Part shown: positions 1 to 6,096 of the stretch, piece after piece
Position numbering within the stretch: the stretch's first letter is position 1
Layout: every line of letters starts with the position of its first letter
DNA from: Prevotellaceae bacterium
Lineage (GTDB): Bacteria; Bacteroidota; Bacteroidia; Bacteroidales; UBA932
Assembly: GCA_031288855.1 (NCBI GenBank)
Contig: JAITQQ010000135.1
Span: forward strand, 1-6,096
DNA: 6,096 nt
Direction: 5' to 3'
The notes under the pieces: generated by a model
The model's database searches: none
What the model was told of the DNA's origin: nothing
The model's input: the letters and a program-made list of their open reading frames with translations, nothing else
Translations under genes and position numbers: made by a program

Positions 1-971
1 GCGCACACCTGCCCGGTAATGTCCACCTGCAACGCCGAGTTGATAGCCGTCACCTTCGGGTTTTTGGCAATCACGAACGGGTCGTTGGTGTAGGCCACGT
101 CCATCATGGCCACCATGGGGTTGTCGTCAATAAAATCGTAGCATAGCTGCGAGCCCATGAGGAACGTCGAAACCATTTTGCCGCGGTCAATGGCTTTGTT
201 AGCGCCATTTACTATGCCTTTTTCCACAAGCGGCAGCACGCCGTCGGCAAACATTTCGGTGTGGATACCCAAATTTTTATGGCTGCCCAATTGCGAGAGC
301 ACGGCATTGGGAATAGCGCCGATACCCATTTGCAGGCAAGCGCCGTCTTCAATCAAAGCGGCGCAGTGTTTTCCGATAGCCGCTTCAATAGCATTAGGCT
401 CGGTAAAGTGCGCCGGCTCGAGCGGCGTATCATCTTCCACGAAAATATCAATCATTTTGGTTGAAATCAAAGCGTCGCCATGCGCGCGGGGAACGTTCGG
501 ATTCACTACGGCAATTACTTTTCCACCCACGCGGCGTGCCGTTTCGATGGCGGCCAACGTAGCATCCACCGAAGTGCCAAGCGACACATATCCGTGCTTG
601 TCCACCGACGATACTTGCACCATCGCCACATTACAAGGCAGCACATCGGCGCGATAAAGTTTTTGGGTTTCGCTCAAAAATACAGGGATATAATCGGCGT
701 AACCGGCTTGCACATTCTTTCGCACGTTGCCGCCCACGAAAAAAGCGTCGTGTTGAAAAATGCCTTCATACCTTGCTTCGGTATAGGGGGCGGGGCCTTC
801 GGTGTGCAAATGGTGAATATGCACGTTCTTCAACTCACCGCGGTCGCCGCGGGCGCACAAGGCTTTGATTAAGGTTTGCGGCGCACTGGCCACACTACTG
901 AAATGCACATGATCGCCCGATTTCACTACTTTTACCGCTTCTTCGGGCATTACAAATTTAATATGATCCAT
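1..971 (-). CDS. Acetyl-CoA hydrolase / 4-hydroxybutyrate CoA-transferase family protein (3' end cut by window edge)
   Basis: This is a cytoplasmic CoA-transferase or CoA-hydrolase that moves CoA between acetyl-CoA and a carboxylic acid such as 4-hydroxybutyrate or another short acid. The exact substrate cannot be read from sequence. I translated it by hand from the minus strand: 323 whole codons and two bases of the next lie in the window, and the frame stays open to base 1. The N-terminal half has the family's HIHHLHTEG stretch (about 51-59) and VSSVDKHGYVSLGTSVDAT (about 120-138). The second half has MGIGAIPNAVL (215-225), the CoA-site glycine loop, and GIHTEMFADGV (235-245). E239 there aligns with the catalytic glutamate (Glu238) of the Clostridium aminobutyricum 4-hydroxybutyrate CoA-transferase. 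Family members are about 430 residues, so roughly 100 C-terminal residues lie outside. The ATG at 971 is directly preceded by an in-frame TAG, so no longer ATG start exists. A purine-rich AAGAGAGAAA lies 5-14 bases upstream. The start is 13 bases after the peptidase stop, which suggests one transcript. Family is secure; substrate is not. Confidence 0.93.
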   Translation of the reverse strand, partial: MDHIKFVMPEEAVKVVKSGDHVHFSSVASAPQTLIKALCARGDRGELKNVHIHHLHTEGPAPYTEARYEGIFQHDAFFVGGNVRKNVQAGYADYIPVFLSETQKLYRADVLPCNVAMVQVSSVDKHGYVSLGTSVDATLAAIETARRVGGKVIAVVNPNVPRAHGDALISTKMIDIFVEDDTPLEPAHFTEPNAIEAAIGKHCAALIEDGACLQMGIGAIPNAVLSQLGSHKNLGIHTEMFADGVLPLVEKGIVNGANKAIDRGKMVSTFLMGSQLCYDFIDDNPMVAMMDVAYTNDPFVIAKNPKVTAINSALQVDITGQVC

Positions 972-984
972 CTATTTTTCTCTC

Positions 985-3096
985 TTAATTTTTAACTTTC
1001 ATTCCTAAATTATAACACACAAATGCCCACACGTCGGCTTCTTCTTCAATGGCCTTCGAGATGGGTTTTCCTGCGCCGTGCCCCGCCATGGTTTCCACGC
1101 GAATCAACACAGGATTGTCGCACGCTTGCGCTTCCTGCATGGTGGCCGTAAACTTGAAAGAATGGGCAGGCACCACCCGGTCGTCGTGGTCGGCGGTGGT
1201 GACTAACGTGGCAGGATAGCACACGCCCGGCTTGATATTGTGCAGGGGCGAGTACCCCAACAGGTAATTAAATTCCTCTTCGTTGTCGCTCGAGCCGTAG
1301 TCGGACACCCAGCCCCAGCCTACCGTAAACTTATGGAAGCGCAACATATCCATCACGCCCACAGCCGGCAGAGCCACTTTGAAGAGTTCGGGGCGTTGGG
1401 TCATGCAAGCGCCCACGAGCAGCCCTCCGTTAGAGCCGCCGCGAATGGCCAGCTTTTCAGGCGAAGTGTATTTTTCGTTGATAAGGTATTCGGCCGCTGC
1501 AATAAAATCGTCAAACACATTTTGCTTTTGCAGCTTGGTGCCTGCCTTGTGCCACTCCTCGCCATATTCGCCGCCGCCACGCAGGTTGGCCACTGCATAA
1601 ATTCCGCCCTGTTCGAGGAAAAACATCCGGCTCACACTAAAACTCGGCGTGAGGCTGATATTAAAGCCGCCGTAAGCATATAGCAGCGTAGGGTTTTTCC
1701 CATTCTTCTTCGTGCCTTCTTTGTACACAATGAACATCGGGACTTTCGTGCCGTCTTTGCTTTCATAAAACACCTGTTCGGTCACATACTTTCCTATGGG
1801 CACGTTCAGGGTAATGGATTTGTAAAGCTCCGGCTGCGGATTGGAAATATCCAAGCGGTAAATATCATTCAACGTGGTAAACGAAGTAAATCCGTAAAAC
1901 ATTTCGTTCTCTTTCTTGTCGCCGCTAATGCCCGCCACCGAGCCGATTCCGGGCAATGCAAGTTCTATTTCCAATTTTCCATCCTTATCGTACACATACA
2001 TTTTCGAATGTGCATCATGCAGGTACGTAGCCACCAACTTGCCGCCAATCACGCTCACCGATTGCAACACGTCTTCGCTTTCGGGAATTACCGTTTCCCA
2101 TGCCAATTTTTTGGCGGTGGGGTCGATTTTAAGCAACTTGTAGCGCGGTGCGCCGTCGTTGGTGAGCACATACAATTCGTTATCGAAATTTTCAATGGGC
2201 GTGTAATCCCAGTCAAACCCGGCGACCAACGCGCGGAAATCGCTGCCCGGCTGTTTCAGGTTTTTCACCGCAAGCGAATTGCCACTGGTGCCGCCCGACA
2301 CAATGAGCAGCAGAAAACGGCCGTCTTCCGTAGCGTAAGCGTTGTTGTAGCGTAGCGGGTTTTTCAAATCCTGATAAATCAATTTGTCTTGCGACTGTGC
2401 CGTGCCCAATTTATGGTAATATACTTTGCTGTATTCATTTTTTTGCGATAAGGCGCTTCCTTTCGGCGCTTCGTAGCCGGTATAGTAAAAACCGTTGCCG
2501 TTCCACGAGATGCCGGAAAACTTAACCCATTTAATCACGTCGGGGAGGTCGTTTCCGTCAATGTCTTTCACGTGAATTTCCTTCCAGTCGGAGCCGCCCA
2601 CCGACACGGTATAGGCCACATACTTATTGTCGTTCGACGGACTTAACGAGCCTACAGCCGTAGTGCCTTCCGCCGAAAGCGTGTTGGGGTTGATAAACTC
2701 GCGCGGCTCGCCATCCAACCCATCCATGATATACAGCACCGACTGGTTTTGCAATCCGTCGTTTTTCCATACAAAATATTTATCTCCCACTTTTCTGGGC
2801 AGCCCTTGCCGCGGGTAGTTCCATATCTCGGTCAACGATGCAGCAATCGCATCCCGGAAAGGAATTTGCGACAAATAGCCGAACGTTACTTCATTTTCCG
2901 CCTTTACCCAATCGGCGGTTTCATCCGAGCGGTCGTCTTCGAGCCAACGGTAAGGGTCGGCTACTTCTTTCCCGAAATATACATCTTTATAGTCCGTTTT
3001 TTTGGTTTCAGGATAAACCACTTTTATTTGCGGATGCTGTGTGCAACTGCTCATAAGAAGAATTGCCATTGAGGTAAGAAAAGTTATTTTTTTCAT
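985..3096 (-). CDS. Prolyl oligopeptidase (family S9A), lipoprotein
   Basis: This is a serine peptidase of the prolyl oligopeptidase clan, which cleaves short peptides after proline. Numbering uses the ATG at 3096 (703 residues). MKKITFLTSMAILLMSSC is a lipoprotein signal peptide with the lipid-bearing cysteine at C18. The following TQHP lacks the acidic surface-export signal of Bacteroidota, so a periplasm-facing membrane anchor is likely. DPYRWLED (47-54) is the N-terminal family hallmark. Residues from about 95 to 430 form the beta-propeller that limits access to large substrates, and the alpha/beta hydrolase domain follows. The catalytic triad is visible: S555 in GGSNGG, D638 in ADHDDRVVP and H673 in AGHGAGKP, matching Ser554, Asp641 and His680 of the porcine enzyme. 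The frame also opens at an ATG at 3189, adding 31 hydrophobic residues. I reject that start because the promoter -7 box lies inside the extension and because the shorter start gives a proper signal peptide. The CoA-transferase follows 13 bases downstream. Nothing appears broken. Confidence 0.96.
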   Translation of the reverse strand: MKKITFLTSMAILLMSSCTQHPQIKVVYPETKKTDYKDVYFGKEVADPYRWLEDDRSDETADWVKAENEVTFGYLSQIPFRDAIAASLTEIWNYPRQGLPRKVGDKYFVWKNDGLQNQSVLYIMDGLDGEPREFINPNTLSAEGTTAVGSLSPSNDNKYVAYTVSVGGSDWKEIHVKDIDGNDLPDVIKWVKFSGISWNGNGFYYTGYEAPKGSALSQKNEYSKVYYHKLGTAQSQDKLIYQDLKNPLRYNNAYATEDGRFLLLIVSGGTSGNSLAVKNLKQPGSDFRALVAGFDWDYTPIENFDNELYVLTNDGAPRYKLLKIDPTAKKLAWETVIPESEDVLQSVSVIGGKLVATYLHDAHSKMYVYDKDGKLEIELALPGIGSVAGISGDKKENEMFYGFTSFTTLNDIYRLDISNPQPELYKSITLNVPIGKYVTEQVFYESKDGTKVPMFIVYKEGTKKNGKNPTLLYAYGGFNISLTPSFSVSRMFFLEQGGIYAVANLRGGGEYGEEWHKAGTKLQKQNVFDDFIAAAEYLINEKYTSPEKLAIRGGSNGGLLVGACMTQRPELFKVALPAVGVMDMLRFHKFTVGWGWVSDYGSSDNEEEFNYLLGYSPLHNIKPGVCYPATLVTTADHDDRVVPAHSFKFTATMQEAQACDNPVLIRVETMAGHGAGKPISKAIEEEADVWAFVCYNLGMKVKN

Positions 3097-3138
3097 GATA
3101 TAAAAAATTAGAATAAACACCGGAAAGAAACAGGTGTG

Positions 3139-3170
3139 CAAAGTTACATAAAAAAATAGAGTCAGGCAAA
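3139..3170 (-). promoter_or_regulatory. Bacteroidota-type promoter of the prolyl oligopeptidase gene
   Basis: On the minus strand TTTG (3167-3170) is followed by a 20-base spacer and TAACTTTG (3139-3146). This fits the Bacteroidota sigma-factor consensus TTTG-N19/20-TAnnTTTG with no mismatch in the conserved bases. The expected transcription start, a few bases downstream near 3132, leaves a leader of about 35 bases before the ATG at 3096. That rules against the ATG at 3189. The -33 box lies within the 11-base inverted repeat GGCAAATTGCC (3165-3175) and abuts a tandem repeat. Confidence 0.8.
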
Positions 3171-3209
3171 TTGCCCAATAATTGCCCAAATTGCCCGATA
3201 ATTGCCTAA
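3170..3209. repeat. Tandem direct repeat, two 20-base units built from ATTGCC
   Basis: ATTGCCCAATAATTGCCCAA (3170-3189) is followed at once by ATTGCCCGATAATTGCCTAA (3190-3209), with 18 of 20 bases identical. Each unit contains ATTGCC twice, so the hexamer recurs four times at spacings of 11, 9 and 11 bases, about one helical turn. The array fills the gap between the stop codon of the AlbA_2 gene (3214-3216) and the -33 box of the peptidase promoter. It could be an activator or repressor site, or a simple slippage product. Confidence 0.85.
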
Positions 3210-3213
3210 TATA

Positions 3214-4533
3214 TTATTCATTGATTTCATAATAACTTCCTGCCCCTACTCCAACATTTCTAAATATCAAATGTCTAGCAACTATTTCCGATAGGTCATT
3301 ACTTGCGGTTTGCCTCGAAACAGCATTTAATTCCTGATACTCTTTATTAGTAATTTTCTCTTTTTCTTTTACATACAAAACGGCTTTTATCTGTCTATCG
3401 CTCAATCCCAATTGCCGAAGTTGTTCGCACGAAAATCTGTCTTTGAAAAGCCGCACAATAAACCCGCCGCCGTCTTCTTCCAAAATGGGTGTTGGTAGTC
3501 CTGCGGCTTTACAGGAATTGACTATCTTCATTATGCCGCTACCCCACGAATCAATGTAACCACCAAGAAAACACGCGCCCGCAAGTATAGGGTTTCGAGG
3601 ATAAGAAGAATGAGATTTTGTCAATTTGTCAAGCGTTATGCCTTCGGGCAATGTGCCGTGATTCCACGCTGTAAGTTTATTGTTATACACGCGGATTTGC
3701 GTAGGCGCACCCATATAATTACGATGGATTAGCGCGTTTAAAAGCATTTCGCGCAAAGCAGGTATCGGATATTCGAGCGTTTCAATACGATTCATTCCTT
3801 TAAAAGAAATAGTACGTATCAGAAATTTATAATCAAGTGTACGCAAAACTTTATCTAACACTTGAATAATATTGCCGTCTTCCACTTCTTGAAAATGAAT
3901 TGTGAAATCATCGTCTTCAAATTTGCCGATTTTCACAAAAGTGTTTGGGTAAAACCGACCGGGATCTTTGCCGAACAAAACGATAGCAGCGCGTTTGAGC
4001 TGTCTATTGTCTGCCAAACGAAGTTTTTCCAACAGTTCGGGCGTTGAAAGTCCGTCAATGTCGGGTAGGCGACCGACTTCTTTGGCTTTCCACAAGTACT
4101 TTTTTATTGTTGCCTCGTCAATATCATTAAACGAGGCACGGGTTTCAATTACATCATCCCAAGTATGACCAGCTTGTTTGAGCAAAAATTCGTTCAATGC
4201 CGCGCCTGTCAATTCCTGTTTCACGCTACCACTACGGTAATAATACCTACCACGCAAAGAAATTGGCACGGAATAGGGATGTACGATAATCTCAATAAAA
4301 TGTTTATCGCTTTCTTGAAAAAGATTGACTTCTGCGATAATTCCCATCAGGTTCTTGATTTTATTGGGAATATCGTCCATCAGTCGTTTGTAACCTTCCA
4401 CGCCAACAACTGTACCGGCATCGTCCTTGCCGATATAAATCTGTCCGCCCTGCGCGTTGGCGAAGCCGCATATCCATTTCAGATAATCATCGTGCCACGA
4501 GGACTTGTATTCTATGTTTTGTTGTTCGGGCAT
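3214..4533 (-). CDS. AlbA_2 (Schlafen-like) / HATPase_c_4 / winged-helix protein, putative transcriptional regulator
   Basis: The 439-residue protein has the three-part layout of a widespread bacterial and archaeal family often labelled 'ATP-binding protein' or 'putative transcriptional regulator'. Residues from about 5 to 120 form the AlbA_2 domain (Schlafen-related, formerly 'divergent AAA'), with ExKSS (E8-S12) and FANAQGGQIYIGKDDAG (24-40). Residues from about 250 to 365 match HATPase_c_4, as at the C-terminus of RecG-like annotations: REMLLNALIHRNY (261-273, with E262, N266, H270 and R271), NP at 314-315 and WGSGIMKI (330-337). Residues 376-439 form a helix-turn-helix, LSDRQIKAVLYV then NKEYQELNAVSRQTASNDL. 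It lacks a signal peptide, so it should act in the cytoplasm, probably on nucleic acid. The true biochemical function of the family is poorly known; nuclease activity is shown for some eukaryotic Schlafens and is not shown here. The ATG at 4533 is the first ATG after an in-frame TGA, with no clear ribosome-binding site. Sampled stretches are lower in GC than the neighbours, hinting at transfer. Confidence 0.9.
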   Translation of the reverse strand: MPEQQNIEYKSSWHDDYLKWICGFANAQGGQIYIGKDDAGTVVGVEGYKRLMDDIPNKIKNLMGIIAEVNLFQESDKHFIEIIVHPYSVPISLRGRYYYRSGSVKQELTGAALNEFLLKQAGHTWDDVIETRASFNDIDEATIKKYLWKAKEVGRLPDIDGLSTPELLEKLRLADNRQLKRAAIVLFGKDPGRFYPNTFVKIGKFEDDDFTIHFQEVEDGNIIQVLDKVLRTLDYKFLIRTISFKGMNRIETLEYPIPALREMLLNALIHRNYMGAPTQIRVYNNKLTAWNHGTLPEGITLDKLTKSHSSYPRNPILAGACFLGGYIDSWGSGIMKIVNSCKAAGLPTPILEEDGGGFIVRLFKDRFSCEQLRQLGLSDRQIKAVLYVKEKEKITNKEYQELNAVSRQTASNDLSEIVARHLIFRNVGVGAGSYYEINE

Positions 4534-4599
4534 AATATTATATTTTGTTACAATTCTTCATCATCTTCTTCCCCTTCATAAACAATCTTAACGCTTAAC
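4534..4599 (-). other. folC to AlbA_2-gene spacer with a short acidic open frame
   Basis: The 66-base gap holds no convincing promoter; the nearest TAnnTTTG-like string, TAAGATTG at 4583-4590, has a mismatch and no -33 partner. Shifted +1 from folC, an open frame runs from inside the folC end to a TAA at 4548-4550 and reads LSVKIVYEGEEDDEEL at its end. It has about 23 codons and no ATG, so I do not call it a gene. It may be a leftover gene end or chance. The lack of a promoter suggests that the next gene is read from the folC promoter. Confidence 0.5.
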
Positions 4600-5910
4600 T
4601 TATGGCAACGCTTCTGCCACTACAAAAGTGCTGCCGCCTACAAAAATCACATCATCGGGAAAGGCATTTCCACGCGCCACTTTCAGGGCATTGGGTACTG
4701 TTTGCACCACTTGCCCCTGCAAACCGTAGGCAATACAACGTTCGGCCAGTTGCCGCGCATCCATAGCGCGGGGCAAGTCGGCTTGCGTAAAATAATAATA
4801 AGCATCGACCGGCAGCAGCGGTAAAATACTGTCGATGTCCTTGTCCTGAACAACGCCAAACACGAAGTGCAGGCGGCGATATGCCAACGACTGGAGTTGC
4901 GGCATGGTTTCCTTAAACCCATGTGCGTTATGCCCTGTGTCGCAAATAACCAACGGCCGCTCGCCGATAATTTCCCACCGTCCGCGCAAGCCGGTTTGCG
5001 CCGCCACGTGGCTTAATCCGTGCGCCAACGCATCATCGGGAATTGACAGCATCCGCCTTTTGATTTTAGAAAATCTTCCGCTCAATAGATTTATCGCCGC
5101 GAGCGCCGTCACGATATTTACTTGCTGATAGTGTCCCTTGAGGTCGATGTCCGCCTCGAAAGGAAACAGGTTGCCGTCGGCCACTAAAGAGAAATGTTGC
5201 AAGCGCCCGCGTTCTTCCGCATGCAGCACCCGCAAAAGATGGTCGGCATAATACAAAGCGGCGTGCCGTTCCCGCGCCGTTCGTTCGAAAACAGGCGCCG
5301 TTTCGCGACGCCACTCCCCTACCAACACAGGAACTTCCTGTTTGATGATGCCCGCTTTTTCACCGGCAATGGCTTCAAGCGTATCGCCTAAATGTTCGGC
5401 GTGGTCCATCCCGATATTGGTGATGACGCTCAACTCCGGCGTGATAATATTGGTAGCGTCGAGCCGCCCGCCCATGCCGGTTTCAATCACGGCGATGTTC
5501 ACGCGTTGCCGTGCAAAATGTTCAAACGCCAACGCCGAAGCCATCTCAAAAAACGACGGATGTAACGCTTTTATTTCGGCTTCGTGCTTCGACACGAAAT
5601 GAACCACCTCTTCTTCGGAAATGGGCGTGCCGTTCACTCTAATCCGCTCGCGGAAATCTTTCAGATGCGGCGAAGTGTACAAACCCACTTTGTAGCCCGC
5701 GCTTTGCAACACCGACGCCAGCATGTGCGACACAGAGCCTTTGCCGTTGGTGCCGGCTACGTGAATAGATTTATAATGTCGATGAGGCGATTTAAAATAA
5801 GCATCAAAAGCCAATGCGGTATCCAAATCGGGTTTGTATGCCACTTTACCGACCTTTTGATACATCGGTAAATTATCGAATAAAAAAGCTGTTACTTCGG
5901 CATACCCCAT
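4600..5910 (-). CDS. folC: Bifunctional dihydrofolate synthase / folylpolyglutamate synthase
   Basis: FolC joins L-glutamate to dihydropteroate to make dihydrofolate, and adds further glutamates to tetrahydrofolate, using ATP in the cytoplasm. The protein has 436 residues, normal for the family. The Mur-ligase-type ATP loop is GTNGKGS (53-59). YTSPHL (78-83) and the following FRERIRVNG belong to the folate-binding and omega-loop region. ETGMGGRLDATN (143-154) and NIGMDHAEHLGDT (165-177) bind ATP and magnesium, and IAGEKAGIIK (181-190) contains the lysine that is carbamylated in Mur-type ligases. The C-terminal glutamate-ligase domain begins near LRGRWE (308-313), carries DTGHNAHG (324-331) and ends at FVGGSTFVVAEALP. 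The ATG at 5910 stands about 33 bases after the transcription start predicted by the promoter at 5950-5980, and the MGYAEVTAFLFDNLPMYQKVG beginning fits the family. It is the first gene of its minus-strand unit; the AlbA_2 gene follows after 66 bases. Confidence 0.97.
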   Translation of the reverse strand: MGYAEVTAFLFDNLPMYQKVGKVAYKPDLDTALAFDAYFKSPHRHYKSIHVAGTNGKGSVSHMLASVLQSAGYKVGLYTSPHLKDFRERIRVNGTPISEEEVVHFVSKHEAEIKALHPSFFEMASALAFEHFARQRVNIAVIETGMGGRLDATNIITPELSVITNIGMDHAEHLGDTLEAIAGEKAGIIKQEVPVLVGEWRRETAPVFERTARERHAALYYADHLLRVLHAEERGRLQHFSLVADGNLFPFEADIDLKGHYQQVNIVTALAAINLLSGRFSKIKRRMLSIPDDALAHGLSHVAAQTGLRGRWEIIGERPLVICDTGHNAHGFKETMPQLQSLAYRRLHFVFGVVQDKDIDSILPLLPVDAYYYFTQADLPRAMDARQLAERCIAYGLQGQVVQTVPNALKVARGNAFPDDVIFVGGSTFVVAEALP

Positions 5911-5949
5911 ACTTTGTTGTTTTATTTATTAGCGTTGAACTTCTTAAAA

Positions 5950-5980
5950 CAAAGTTACGGCATTTTTCTTGGATAACAAA
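5950..5980 (-). promoter_or_regulatory. Bacteroidota-type promoter of folC
   Basis: On the minus strand TTTG (5977-5980), a 19-base spacer and TAACTTTG (5950-5957) match the Bacteroidota consensus exactly. The -7 box is identical to that of the peptidase promoter. The predicted start near 5944 gives a leader of about 33 bases. The -33 box touches the left arm of an inverted repeat shared with the diverging tRNA promoter. Confidence 0.8.
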
Positions 5981-5996
5981 AAATGTGTTATCTTTG
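5969..5996 (+). promoter_or_regulatory. Probable promoter of tRNA-Leu
   Basis: TATCTTTG (5989-5996) fits the -7 consensus TAnnTTTG and lies 11 bases before the mature tRNA 5' end. The -33 side is weak: only TTG at 5969-5971, with a 17-base spacer, and no TTTG at the ideal distance. The core of this promoter overlaps the folC promoter on the opposite strand. Confidence 0.6.
5972..5992. repeat. Inverted repeat GATAACA-N7-TGTTATC between two divergent promoters
   Basis: GATAACA (5972-5978) and TGTTATC (5986-5992) are perfect 7-base inverted arms around a 7-base spacer. The left arm overlaps the first bases of the folC -33 box, and the right arm overlaps the tRNA -7 box. The shape is that of a dimeric-repressor operator. 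No gene for such a regulator can be linked to it here, and chance is possible in AT-rich DNA. Confidence 0.6.
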
Positions 5997-6007
5997 CATT
6001 CCAATTT

Positions 6008-6092
6008 GCCCGGATGGTGGAATTGGTAGACACACTACTTTGAGGGGGTAGCGCCGGTTTTCGGTGTGCAAGTTCGAATCTTGTTCCGGGCA
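6008..6092 (+). tRNA. tRNA-Leu (anticodon GAG)
   Basis: This 85-base class II tRNA decodes CUC and CUU leucine codons. The acceptor stem GCCCGGA (6008-6014) pairs fully with TCCGGGC (6085-6091). The D stem is GTG/CAC (6017-6019, 6031-6033) with the leucine-type AATTGGTAGA loop. The anticodon stem CTACT/GGTAG (6035-6039, 6047-6051) frames the loop TTGAGGG, placing GAG at 6042-6044 with G37 next to it. The long variable arm CGCCG-GTTTT-CGGTG (6052-6066) marks class II. The T arm is GCAAG-TTCGAAT-CTTGT (6068-6084). The discriminator is A6092 and CGAA follows, so CCA must be added by the CCA-adding enzyme. The discriminator A and the variable arm shape support leucine over serine. Confidence 0.96.
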
Positions 6093-6096
6093 CGAA

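Noticed and set aside
157..657. 166-residue plus-strand open frame opposite the CoA-transferase gene
   Set aside because: It lies wholly antisense to a gene with a conserved catalytic motif, shows no family resemblance, and such long antisense frames are expected from codon bias.
985..3189. N-terminal 31-residue hydrophobic extension as an extra membrane segment of the peptidase
   Set aside because: It is translated promoter and repeat DNA; the lipoprotein signal starting at 3096 explains export better.
3150..3209. Possible terminator: GGCAA/TTGCC hairpin followed by a T run on the minus strand
   Set aside because: The stem is only 5 pairs with a long loop, and the seven T residues start about 10 bases after it. 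The T run sits in the promoter spacer, so I see no proper terminator after the AlbA_2 gene.
4538..4579. 13-codon minus-strand frame MKGKKMMKNCNKI in the folC to AlbA_2 spacer
   Set aside because: It is very short, low in complexity, without a ribosome-binding site or recognisable leader-peptide design.
4165..4581. 138-residue plus-strand open frame ending in a serine run
   Set aside because: It is antisense to the AlbA_2 gene; the serine run is only the complement of the purine-rich GAAGAAGATGATGAA spacer.
3186..6012. CCAAATTGCCCG at 3186-3197 resembles CCAATTTGCCCG at 6001-6012 (11 of 12), suggesting attachment sites at the tRNA 5' end
   Set aside because: The match is short and AT/GC-simple, lies at the tRNA 5' end where integration is uncommon, would enclose folC, and no integrase is present.

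Overview
The window looks like a piece of a Bacteroidota (Bacteroidia-type) chromosome. Two of the three intergenic control regions carry clear promoters of the phylum's own type: TTTG, a 19-20 base spacer, then TAnnTTTG. A third -7 match stands before the tRNA. Start codons lack strong Shine-Dalgarno sites, the tRNA gene does not encode its CCA end, and the four proteins look like Bacteroidota versions of their families. No genus can be named from this evidence.

Layout: all four protein genes lie on the minus strand, and one tRNA gene at the right edge lies on the plus strand. Read in the direction of transcription, the minus-strand genes are: (1) folC, the folate/folylpolyglutamate ligase (4600-5910); (2) a 439-residue AlbA_2 (Schlafen-like) plus HATPase_c_4 plus winged-helix protein of unknown role (3214-4533); (3) a prolyl oligopeptidase lipoprotein of family S9A (985-3096); and (4) the first three quarters of an acetyl-CoA hydrolase / 4-hydroxybutyrate-type CoA-transferase, cut by the left window edge (1-971). 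A class II tRNA-Leu(GAG) sits at 6008-6092 and diverges from folC.

Transcription units: folC has its own promoter at 5950-5980. The AlbA_2 gene follows after 66 bases with no convincing promoter, so it may be read from the folC promoter. The peptidase has its own promoter at 3139-3170. That promoter places the true start at 3096 and not at the longest ATG, 3189. The CoA-transferase begins 13 bases after the peptidase stop, so these two probably share a transcript. No gene-free stretch exceeds 117 bases.

FolC, the peptidase, the CoA-transferase and the tRNA are ordinary chromosomal genes with no obvious joint pathway. The AlbA_2 gene is the likely accessory element: it is lower in GC where sampled, belongs to a patchily distributed family, and is flanked by a 20-base tandem repeat on one side and a stray acidic open frame on the other. 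I see no CRISPR array, insertion sequence, phage gene or recognisable defence cluster, and I do not claim a new system here.
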